DNA from: Actinomycetota bacterium
GTDB taxonomy: Bacteria; Actinomycetota; Acidimicrobiia; Acidimicrobiales; Ilumatobacteraceae
DNA: 6,324 nucleotides
Assembly (NCBI GenBank): GCA_005789925.1
Contig: SXWG01000052.1
Location: 1-6,324 of the forward strand
Direction of reading: 5' to 3'
Shown: piece by piece, positions 1 to 6,324 of the stretch
How the letters are laid out: every line of letters begins with the position of its first letter
Numbering within the stretch: position 1 is the first letter of the stretch
The notes under the pieces: generated by a model
Database searches by the model: none
What the model was told of the DNA's origin: nothing
The model's input: the letters and a program-made list of their open reading frames with translations, nothing else
Program-made: the position numbers and the translations under genes

Positions 1-1272
1 GACATCGGCAAGAACTTGGTCGATATCATCTGCACCAACAACGGCTATGAGGTGCACAACATCGGCATCAAAGTCGCGATCAGCGACATGGTCGCCAAGG
101 TGAAAGAAGTCGGTGCCGATGCGCTCGGCATGAGCGGCCTGCTCGTGAAGAGCACTCTCATCATGCGCGAGAATCTGCAAGAGCTGAACAACCTCGGCTT
201 GAGTTCACTTCCAGTGCTGCTTGGTGGTGCTGCACTCACCCGTAGCTACGTCGAGGACGACCTTCGGCAGGTCTACGACGGGCGTGTCTTCTACGGCAAA
301 GACGCATTCGAAGGACTCAGCACGCTCGACAAGTTGATGGAGATCAAGCGCACTGGTGTCGACGACCGCGACTTCGGCACAGTACCGACCGGCCGCAAGT
401 TGCCAAAGCGCGAAAAGGTCCAGATCGACCCAGTCGATCTTCCGCGCCGGTCACCTGACGTCGTCGCAGACAATCCGGTGTTCGAACCTCCGTTTCTCGG
501 CACGAAAGTCGTCAAAGGAATCGGTCTCGACGACATCGCTGCCTTCATCAACGAAACGGCACTGTTCCGCAATCAGTGGCAATACCGCCCCGAGAACGGT
601 GAGACCGACGAGCAATTCAAGGACCGCATTCGACCGATTCTTCGCGAGCAATTGGCCATGGCGAAGGCCAACGGCGTGCTCATTCCACAAGTGGTGTACG
701 GATACTTCGCAGCGAACGGTGACGGCGACGACCTCGTCATATGGACCGACGCGACACGCACGCAAGAACTCACGCGCTTCAACTACCCGCGGCAAAAGAC
801 CGCTCCACATCTGTGCATCGCCGACTTCTTCCGTCCGATTGAATCTGGTGAGGTCGACTACGCCGCATTCCACATCGTGACGATGGGCCGCACAGTCAGT
901 GACCGCGCCGCAGATCTTTTCAATGCGAACAAGTACCAGGACTATCTCGTGTTGCACGGCCTCGGAGTGGAAATGGCAGAAGCACTTGCTGAATATTGGC
1001 ACCATCGCATTCGCACCGAGTGGGGCTTCGTCGACGAGGACGGGCCCAATGTTCAAGGCCTGTTCCGACAGCAATACCGAGGCGGCCGCTACTCGTGGGG
1101 ATACCCGGCATGTCCTGACCTCGAGGACAACGCACGTGTGGCTGCGATTCTCGAAGCTGGTCGAATCGGTATCGAAGTGAACGAAGAAACCGGTTGGCAG
1201 TACCAACCTGAACAGACGACCTCTGCTGTCATCTGTCACCATCTGCGCGCCAAATACTTCGTCGCTCGCTGA
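1..1272 (+). CDS. metH: Cobalamin-dependent methionine synthase, C-terminal part (5' truncated by window edge)
   Basis: This enzyme moves a methyl group from methyltetrahydrofolate via cobalamin to homocysteine, giving methionine in the cytoplasm. Only the last 423 residues are present, and the frame is open from base 1. The first codons read DIGKN, which in this family follows the cobalt-ligating His of the DxHxxG motif, so that His lies just outside. The spacing then fits the B12-binding (Rossmann) domain exactly: Gly3, 41 residues, Ser45-x-Leu47, 27 residues, Gly75-Gly76 (LLGGAALT). After a Pro-rich linker (about residues 125-155) comes the AdoMet-binding reactivation domain, with RYSWGYPACP at 363-372 matching the RxxxGYxxCP motif. 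The homocysteine and folate domains must lie upstream. The C-terminus (PEQTTSAVICHHLRAKYF) resembles the form I associate with actinobacteria rather than the E. coli ending. The gene converges on the ABC operon. An internal TTG at base 16 is not the true start. Identity is very likely. Confidence 0.96.
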   Translation, partial: DIGKNLVDIICTNNGYEVHNIGIKVAISDMVAKVKEVGADALGMSGLLVKSTLIMRENLQELNNLGLSSLPVLLGGAALTRSYVEDDLRQVYDGRVFYGKDAFEGLSTLDKLMEIKRTGVDDRDFGTVPTGRKLPKREKVQIDPVDLPRRSPDVVADNPVFEPPFLGTKVVKGIGLDDIAAFINETALFRNQWQYRPENGETDEQFKDRIRPILREQLAMAKANGVLIPQVVYGYFAANGDGDDLVIWTDATRTQELTRFNYPRQKTAPHLCIADFFRPIESGEVDYAAFHIVTMGRTVSDRAADLFNANKYQDYLVLHGLGVEMAEALAEYWHHRIRTEWGFVDEDGPNVQGLFRQQYRGGRYSWGYPACPDLEDNARVAAILEAGRIGIEVNEETGWQYQPEQTTSAVICHHLRAKYFVAR

Positions 1273-1282
1273 ACGTCAGGTC

Positions 1283-1323
1283 GGCTGACTCGCCTGCCCT
1301 ATTTCACGTTGGCTGACTCGCCT
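1283..1323. repeat. 13-base direct repeat at the convergent gene ends
   Basis: The sequence GGCTGACTCGCCT occurs at 1283-1295 and again at 1311-1323, a period of 28 bases. The copies sit in a longer imperfect match of about 21 identical bases in 28. The right copy codes for the last residues of the downstream ABC subunit (EASQPT and stop). The left copy is in the 31-base gap between the two convergent stop codons. It looks like a small local duplication of the end of the ABC gene. A function is not evident; there is no strong hairpin followed by a T run that would make it a clear terminator. Confidence 0.7.
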
Positions 1324-3091
1324 CCCATGCCCCCACGAGGGCGGCGTATCTGCCATCGAGGGCGACCAACTCATCGTGCGTCCCGATCTCTTCGATCGTC
1401 GCATTGTTCACCACTGCGATCTGATCTGCTCGCCGCACCGTCGTGAGGCGGTGCGCAACCACGACCACAGTGCGACCAGACATCAATTGCTCTAGTGCGT
1501 GCTCGATGTCTCGTTCAGTACCCGGGTCAAGATTCGACGTTGCTTCGTCGAGCACCAGAACGGCTGGGTCAACGAGCGCAGCGCGAGCCAATGCGACGAG
1601 TTGGCGCTCACCAGCAGAGAATCGCGATCCACGCTCACGTACTTCCGTGTCAAGACCTTCAGGAAGTGATTCGAACCGCTCGAGCACTCCGAGCGACCTC
1701 AGTGCCTGACGCACATCTGCGTCGGTCGCATCGGGTCGAGCCACCAGCAAGTTGTCGCGCACGGTTCCGTTGAACAAAAAGCCTTCTTGGGGGACGACCA
1801 CGATTCGTTCACGCAGCGATTCGAACGTCGCGCGTCGCACGTCGACATCGCCGAAGGTGACCGACCCGCTGTTGGGGTCATACAGACGCGCCATCAATTT
1901 CGCGACCGTCGACTTTCCTGCGCCAGTCGGCCCGACCAACGCGAGTTTGCTGCCGGATGGCACGACCAGTGACACTTCACGAAGTGCGGGTCGTGCGCCA
2001 CCCTGGTACGTGAACGTCACATCGCTCATGACGAGATCGCCCGACATCGGCAGTGGTGTCGCGTCTGATGCCTCGACGATGGCCGGCACTTCGTCGATGA
2101 TTCCGAACAGTTTGTGCAGCGCAGCGGCGGCGGACTGCAACGTGTTGTACAGCTGCGACAACTGTTGTACCGGGTCGAACAAATTGGCGAGCAACAACAC
2201 GAATGCCACGACAGTTCCCACTGTCACCGAGCCCCGGTGCACGAGCCAACCACCCAGGCCCACCATCAACGCCGTGGCTGCGATACCTGAGAACTCGACC
2301 ACACCGAAGTACCACGTGCTTACGCGAACGCTGTGCATGTGACTGCGATACAGATCTCGATTGGTCGCTTCGAACCGACGGATCTGCTCTTCCTCGCGGG
2401 CATAGGCCTGGATGACGCGAACTGCCGCGATGCTCTCTTGCAAATTCGAGAGGTTCGCACCGACTCGTTCCCGAACTTCGAGATAAGCCCTGTTGGAATC
2501 GCGTTGGAACTTGATCGAGGAAATGACGAGCACAGGTAGCACAAGCAGGGCGATGAGCGTCAATTGCCACGAGAGCGATGCGAGCAAGAAGATGGCCAAC
2601 ACGAGGAGAAGACCTGCTGCCATGAACTGCAAGAGTCCCCACTGAACAAGTTCGGCGAGAGAGTCGATGTCTGCGGTCATGCGCGCGACTAAGACGCCGG
2701 CCTTCTCCCGGTCATAAAACGCCATTGATTGACGCTGTAGCCGATCGAACACTGTGAGCCGCAGGGTACGCAAGAATCCCTCGCCTGCACGGTTGATCGT
2801 CAGGTATTGGACTCGACCAACCACATAGGTGCAGATCGTCACGATGAGATATCCAACGACCGCGGCGTTGAGGGCACCTGCGTCACCCTTGCGAATACCG
2901 CCATCGATTCCGTGGCGGACGAGCAGTGGGCCAGAGAGAGTGAACACGACCGAGACGGTGACGAGAACAACTGTGGCGATGCCCCACCATTTGAACCGCG
3001 ACGCCATCCGAATGCTTCGCAACAAGACGGTGCGCGTCTCCGTGCGCGTCAACTTGTCGTCTTCGGTGACCCCCGCAGGCGTGCGCCACAT
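1304..3091 (-). CDS. ABC exporter half-transporter, catalytic-Glu subunit with degenerate signature motif
   Basis: This is a fused TMD-NBD type IV (B-family) ABC exporter subunit of 595 residues, a usual length for the family, placed in the cytoplasmic membrane. About six membrane segments are visible near residues 36-58, 74-98, 150-171, 173-193, 260-283 and 291-313. The ATPase domain follows: Walker A GPTGAGKST 387-395, Q-loop Gln435 (VVPQEGFLF), signature FSAGE 491-495 in place of LSGGQ, Walker B VLVLD 511-515 followed by catalytic Glu516, and H-loop His547. The degenerate signature would face the ATP held by its partner. ATG at 3091 lies 2 bases after the partner's stop codon, with a weak GGTGAT ribosome-site-like stretch (3098-3103) 6 bases ahead, so translational coupling is likely. 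The partner is almost certainly the 3094-4881 product. Substrate is unknown; drug or lipid exporters are the usual annotations for this family. Confidence 0.93.
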   Translation of the reverse strand: MWRTPAGVTEDDKLTRTETRTVLLRSIRMASRFKWWGIATVVLVTVSVVFTLSGPLLVRHGIDGGIRKGDAGALNAAVVGYLIVTICTYVVGRVQYLTINRAGEGFLRTLRLTVFDRLQRQSMAFYDREKAGVLVARMTADIDSLAELVQWGLLQFMAAGLLLVLAIFLLASLSWQLTLIALLVLPVLVISSIKFQRDSNRAYLEVRERVGANLSNLQESIAAVRVIQAYAREEEQIRRFEATNRDLYRSHMHSVRVSTWYFGVVEFSGIAATALMVGLGGWLVHRGSVTVGTVVAFVLLLANLFDPVQQLSQLYNTLQSAAAALHKLFGIIDEVPAIVEASDATPLPMSGDLVMSDVTFTYQGGARPALREVSLVVPSGSKLALVGPTGAGKSTVAKLMARLYDPNSGSVTFGDVDVRRATFESLRERIVVVPQEGFLFNGTVRDNLLVARPDATDADVRQALRSLGVLERFESLPEGLDTEVRERGSRFSAGERQLVALARAALVDPAVLVLDEATSNLDPGTERDIEHALEQLMSGRTVVVVAHRLTTVRRADQIAVVNNATIEEIGTHDELVALDGRYAALVGAWEASQPT

Positions 3092-3093
3092 GT

Positions 3094-4881
3094 TCAGATC
3101 ACCGCCCCATCGTCGACCTCGGGTGCGCTCCAGGCAGCAAGGACCTCGCGGGAGCGCTGATTGGAGTCGAGCAGTTCACGGTGCGTTCCGGTCGCGACGA
3201 TCGTTCCGTCGTCGAGCAGCGCGACGCGGTCGGCTAATTCAATTGTCGCTGGTCGATGAGCAATCACGATCGTGGTGCGGCCTTTCATGACGGTCACAAG
3301 TGCGTCACGAATCTCGTGTTCCTTGGTCGGGTCGACCGCCGACGTGGCATCGTCGAGCACGAGTACACGCGGATCCGCCACGATGGCACGTGCGATCGCG
3401 ATGCGTTGTCGCTGTCCTCCGCTCAACGAATAACCCCGTTCACCGAGGATCGTGTCGTATCCCTCAGGTAGGTCGGTGATGAAGTCGTGAGCACCAGCCA
3501 GTTGGGCGGCGCGGCGCACCACTGAACTGTCGACCTGGGGACGTGCGAACGCGATGTTCGCACTGACCGTGTCATTGAAAAGTAGTGTGTCCTCGAACAC
3601 GACTCCGACATTGCTCCGTAACTCGCGAAGCGGTAAGTCGCGCACATCGACATTGTCGAGACGAATTGAGCCCATCTCCGGGTCATAGAACCGCAGCAGC
3701 AGACGTGCGAGCGTCGACTTTCCAGAACCAGTCGCTCCAACAATTGCGACCGATTCACCTGGCTGAACCTGCAACGACAAGTTCGTGAGTACTCGCACGA
3801 GTCCTTCATCGGTGAGATACGAAAAGGTGACTTCGTCGAACTGAACGGCCCCAACTGAGGTCCCGGGCGAAGACGGTGGAAGATGGCGAGGTTGGCTCGG
3901 GTCCGCAATCTGTGGTTGTTCGGCGAGCACTTCGTCGATGCGCACGAGCGCGGTGGCGGCTCGCTGACCGAGCGCGATAGTCATCGCGATGTTGCGCAAT
4001 GGCCAGATCAAGAGTGTGACGTAGGTATTGAATGCGACCAACTCCCCGATTGTCATGTCGCCGTTCAGGACTCTGTGTCCTCCAATTCCGAGCACTGCAA
4101 CCAATCCGAGTGCCGGCAACAGATCAATTCCAGGAAGAAAAGTGCTGCGTATGCGTGCAGCGACCAATGCAGCACGTTGTATGTCGTCGGCCTCGACACG
4201 CAGACGGTCTGACATGACAGCTTCGGCACCAAAACCTTTGACCACCCTCACGCCTGCGATGCTCTCTTCGACGACTGTCGCCAGTTGTGCTTGTTCTTGC
4301 TGCACGACCAAGTTCGCTGGGTGGATCTTCTTCGAGAACCGCTGTGCGATGAAGTTGAGGTATGGCAACGGCAACAGCGCGATGAGAGCTAACAGCGGGT
4401 CGCCGAGCATGAGAATGATGATGACTCCGATGATCTGGGCCACGTTTGCCATGACGAGTGGCAACATGACGACAAAACCCTGCACCAATTGCAGGTCCGT
4501 CGATGCGCGACTCATCAACTGCCCTGTCTGGGATCTGTCGTGATACGCCACATCGAGACCTTGGATGTGCGCGAACAATTTCTCGCGCATGAGCGTCTCT
4601 GTCATGCGACTCTCTCGGAAGGCGAAGTATCGACGCATCCCCGAGAACAGGCCAGCGATCACGGCTGCCGCCAAGATGAGCAAGGTCCACGTCATCAGTG
4701 AACCCGACGCGATGATTGCCTCGTCAATGGCGAAACGAGTGAGTTGCGGCACTGCGATCTTTCCGATTGTCCACAACAACCCGATTGATACTCCGACCGT
4801 GAGACCCCGGCGTTGCTGACGCAATGTGCGGCGCAGAAGGCGCCAACCATTGCGCGTTGCCTGAGCGTCAGTCGACATCAT
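3094..4881 (-). CDS. ABC exporter half-transporter, subunit with degenerate Walker B (Asp for Glu)
   Basis: This is the first of two adjacent TMD-NBD fusions, also 595 residues. Membrane segments are visible near residues 27-50, 61-82, 136-158, 160-180, 248-270 and 278-304. NBD motifs: A-loop Tyr355, Walker A GATGSGKST 382-390, Q-loop position Glu430 (VVFEDTLLF) instead of Gln, canonical LSGGQ 486-490, Walker B VLVLD 506-510 followed by Asp511 rather than Glu, and H-loop His542. Asp at the catalytic position predicts a weak or dead ATP site on this subunit's Walker side, while its intact LSGGQ completes the active site of the partner. Two tandem ATG codons (4881 and 4878) are possible starts; neither has a clear Shine-Dalgarno stretch, and the upstream stop is 6 bases away, so reinitiation from the oxidoreductase gene is likely. 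It is predicted to form a heterodimer with the 1304-3091 product. The exported substrate cannot be read from the sequence. Confidence 0.94.
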   Translation of the reverse strand: MMSTDAQATRNGWRLLRRTLRQQRRGLTVGVSIGLLWTIGKIAVPQLTRFAIDEAIIASGSLMTWTLLILAAAVIAGLFSGMRRYFAFRESRMTETLMREKLFAHIQGLDVAYHDRSQTGQLMSRASTDLQLVQGFVVMLPLVMANVAQIIGVIIILMLGDPLLALIALLPLPYLNFIAQRFSKKIHPANLVVQQEQAQLATVVEESIAGVRVVKGFGAEAVMSDRLRVEADDIQRAALVAARIRSTFLPGIDLLPALGLVAVLGIGGHRVLNGDMTIGELVAFNTYVTLLIWPLRNIAMTIALGQRAATALVRIDEVLAEQPQIADPSQPRHLPPSSPGTSVGAVQFDEVTFSYLTDEGLVRVLTNLSLQVQPGESVAIVGATGSGKSTLARLLLRFYDPEMGSIRLDNVDVRDLPLRELRSNVGVVFEDTLLFNDTVSANIAFARPQVDSSVVRRAAQLAGAHDFITDLPEGYDTILGERGYSLSGGQRQRIAIARAIVADPRVLVLDDATSAVDPTKEHEIRDALVTVMKGRTTIVIAHRPATIELADRVALLDDGTIVATGTHRELLDSNQRSREVLAAWSAPEVDDGAVI

Positions 4882-4887
4882 CGCCGA

Positions 4888-5901
4888 TCAACGATGCGCG
4901 GATGGCGACAGGTCACGAACTGCTTGCCAGAAATCGAGAGCAGGGTCGAGACCGAGAATCATGAGCGACGAAGTCGTCACACCGTTGTCAAAATACTGCT
5001 TGATGCGGTCGCGACATTCCTCGGGTGAGCCGTGAACGACGAGGGCATCGACCACATGATCCGGAATTGCGACGAGTGCAGCCTTGCGGTCCCCCGCCTT
5101 CCACGCGTCCCACATGTCTCGCAAGTCATCACCGCGACCCAACCATGCATGGAAGTCGGCGTACACCGGCACGTTCAGATATGCGGCGATCGCAAAACGT
5201 GCCGCCTGTCGAACCTGTTCGGTGTTCGTGCTCGGACAAACGAAGATTCTTGCGACTATTTCTTTCGGTGTGCCGCCAGCTGCATCGGTGACGACCTTGC
5301 TGACCTGCCGCACGTCGTCGGCACTCAGCCAGTTGATGATTGCGCCATCTGCTTCGCGCGCGGCCAAACGCAGCATGCCTTCGCGAAGAGCCGCGACCAG
5401 TATCGCTGGCTTCACCTCTGGTCTGATACCAAGTCGAAAGCCCTGGATGTCGAAGGTGTCGTAGGTCTTGGTGACCTTCTCGCCGGTCAACGCATCATTC
5501 AAGAACCGGACAATGTCGCGCACCTTCCGGTACGGCTCTTCGAAACGAAGGCCGTTCCATTTTTCGACGATGACGTTCGATGACGAACCGATACCGATGG
5601 CGAATCGACCAGGGGCAGCGTCAGCGAGCGATGCGACTGACTGCGCAAAGCACGCAGGACTGCGTGTGTAGGCGGGAACGATCGCAGTGCCGAGGCGAAG
5701 CCGTGGTTCCCACGCTGCCGTGAGTGCGAGTGGCGTAAATGCGTCTGCACCGTCGGCTTCAGCCGACCACACGTCGGTATACCCGAGATCGGCCAATTCG
5801 TGCAAACGATCCTTCTGGGTGTGAAGATGACCCGGCAGCGGGATGGTCATTCCCGGTCGCACGGGCATGCCGTGATGGGCCGCAGCTCCGTATGCGTTCA
5901 T
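4888..5901 (-). CDS. Luciferase-like (LLM) oxidoreductase, probably F420-dependent
   Basis: This is a cytoplasmic TIM-barrel flavin or F420 enzyme of the bacterial luciferase-like family, 337 residues, a usual length. The first strand begins near residue 14 (RPGMTIPLPG), followed by a helix with LADLGYTDVWSAEADGADAF (about 37-55), the barrel strand RLRLGTAIVPAYTRSP (67-82), and PGRFAIGIGSSS (97-108), the family's glycine-rich region near the cofactor phosphate. YRKVRDIVRFLNDALTGE (124-141) and the PAILVAALREGMLRLAAREADGAIINWLS stretch (165-193) are also typical. The C-terminal GSPEECRDRIKQYFDNGVTT (291-310) matches the usual ending of these enzymes. F420 rather than FMN is inferred from the resemblance to actinobacterial members; the substrate is unknown. 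ATG at 5901 is supported by a strong GAGGGAG site 5 bases upstream; later Met codons at 5868 and 5850 are less likely. Its start overlaps the thioesterase stop by 4 bases (ATGA). Confidence 0.9.
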   Translation of the reverse strand: MNAYGAAAHHGMPVRPGMTIPLPGHLHTQKDRLHELADLGYTDVWSAEADGADAFTPLALTAAWEPRLRLGTAIVPAYTRSPACFAQSVASLADAAPGRFAIGIGSSSNVIVEKWNGLRFEEPYRKVRDIVRFLNDALTGEKVTKTYDTFDIQGFRLGIRPEVKPAILVAALREGMLRLAAREADGAIINWLSADDVRQVSKVVTDAAGGTPKEIVARIFVCPSTNTEQVRQAARFAIAAYLNVPVYADFHAWLGRGDDLRDMWDAWKAGDRKAALVAIPDHVVDALVVHGSPEECRDRIKQYFDNGVTTSSLMILGLDPALDFWQAVRDLSPSAHR

Positions 5902-6324
5902 GTTGTCTCCCTCTTGATCTCGTCACGCCACATGCGCGCGATACAACTTTGACTCGCGACCGCGAGCAATGTTCCGTCTTCGGCCCACATGTGCACTTCA
6001 CCGTGACCAAAACCGTTCTCCACCCCGTGAATCTGGATGTCGAGAAGTATCCAGTCGGTCGCGACGAGTTGCACCACCCGCAACGTGTTGTCAAGGCTGT
6101 TGCCGCCTCCACGAATACCGAATGCCTGACCGACACCCATCGGAACGAAGTCTCCGAGAATGGCCAACGTCGATGCATCGACCGCGTCGATGACCGATGG
6201 AATACGAGCCCACATCTTCGTGCGACCGTCGTTTGGAACATTGTCAAGCTGGTCAAGTGTCCGACCTTTGGCAAACCGCTCCTCGAGATAGTCATGGAAC
6301 GAGCCACTCAACACGTGCATGTGC
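5898..6324 (-). CDS. Acyl-CoA thioesterase, TesB-like hot-dog domain (5' end outside window)
   Basis: Enzymes of this family hydrolyse acyl-CoA thioesters to free acid and CoA in the cytoplasm. The visible part (about 140 residues from a Met at 6320) matches the C-terminal hot-dog half of the two-domain TesB type: WARIPSVIDAVDASTLAILGDF (37-58), GGNSLDNTLRV (72-82) with Asp77 at the position of the TesB catalytic Asp, IHGVENGFGHGEVHMWAEDGTLLA (97-120), and ASQSCIARMW (122-131) with Gln124 at the position of the catalytic Gln. The Thr/Ser of the E. coli triad is not obvious; His98 sits about there, and GFGHG suggests a divergent thioesterase subgroup. The frame stays open to the edge (a His codon precedes the Met), so 6320 is probably internal and an N-terminal hot-dog domain would lie outside. 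It is the first visible gene of the leftward operon. An acyl-CoA-binding role without catalysis cannot be excluded. Confidence 0.82.
   Translation of the reverse strand, partial: HMHVLSGSFHDYLEERFAKGRTLDQLDNVPNDGRTKMWARIPSVIDAVDASTLAILGDFVPMGVGQAFGIRGGGNSLDNTLRVVQLVATDWILLDIQIHGVENGFGHGEVHMWAEDGTLLAVASQSCIARMWRDEIKRETT
5907..5913 (-). promoter_or_regulatory. Ribosome binding site of the luciferase-like oxidoreductase gene
   Basis: Read on the - strand, GAGGGAG precedes the ATG at 5901 by 5 bases. It is the best Shine-Dalgarno match in the operon and lies inside the 3' end of the thioesterase gene. It decides the start at 5901 over the in-frame Met codons 11 and 17 residues further in. Confidence 0.75.

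Noticed and set aside
1..18. TTG at base 16 as a start codon for a free-standing cobalamin-binding protein
   Set aside because: The frame is open to base 1 and the preceding codons (DIGKN) are conserved MetH sequence directly after the cobalt-ligating His, so the gene is cut by the window edge.
451..1242. 263-residue open frame on the - strand opposite metH
   Set aside because: It lies wholly inside metH, whose motifs and spacing are clear. The product shows no recognisable domain and reads like the antisense shadow of a codon-biased gene.
1275..1289. Small hairpin GTCAG-GTCGG-CTGAC after the metH stop, considered as a terminator
   Set aside because: Only 5 base pairs with no following T run on either strand; too weak to call an intrinsic terminator.
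1752..2342. 196-residue open frame on the + strand inside the downstream ABC gene
   Set aside because: Low-complexity Ser/Thr/Pro/Arg-rich product with no domain, antisense to conserved NBD and membrane sequence; a shadow frame.
1977..2642. 221-residue - strand frame overlapping the downstream ABC gene
   Set aside because: Arg/His/Ser-rich shadow in another frame of the same strand; the real frame carries all ABC motifs.
5759..6307. 182-residue - strand frame spanning the thioesterase/oxidoreductase junction
   Set aside because: Both overlapping genes have recognisable families in their own frames, and this frame's product is Ser/Arg/Thr-rich without motifs.

Overview
The window looks like part of a bacterial chromosome from an actinobacterium. 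Three things point that way: moderately high GC, an F420-type luciferase-like oxidoreductase, and an actinobacterial style of cobalamin-dependent methionine synthase. Placement in or near Acidimicrobiia is an impression from the protein sequences, not a tested assignment. The window is almost completely coding. No RNA gene, CRISPR array, insertion sequence, integrase or phage gene is visible, and there is no intergenic gap longer than about 31 bases.

Layout: on the + strand, bases 1-1272 hold the 3' part of a cobalamin-dependent methionine synthase (metH). The window begins one codon after the expected cobalt-ligating histidine. On the - strand four genes run leftward: a TesB-like hot-dog thioesterase (5898-6324, 5' end outside), a luciferase-like F420-type oxidoreductase (4888-5901), and two 595-residue ABC exporter half-transporters (3094-4881 and 1304-3091). 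The junctions are very tight: a 4-base ATGA overlap, a 6-base gap and a 2-base gap. The four genes are therefore almost certainly one translationally coupled operon. Its promoter lies outside the window. The operon and metH converge with 31 bases between their stop codons, and a 13-base perfect direct repeat spans that junction.

The clearest biology is in the ABC pair. The two nucleotide-binding domains are degenerate in complementary positions. The upstream subunit has Asp in place of the Walker B catalytic Glu, with a canonical LSGGQ. The downstream subunit has the catalytic Glu but a degenerate FSAGE signature. This is the pattern of a heterodimeric exporter with one working and one dead ATP site. 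Its linkage to a thioesterase and an oxidoreductase hints at an acyl or lipid-like substrate, but the sequence does not show the substrate. I see no clearly new system here; the operon combination is the most worthwhile lead.
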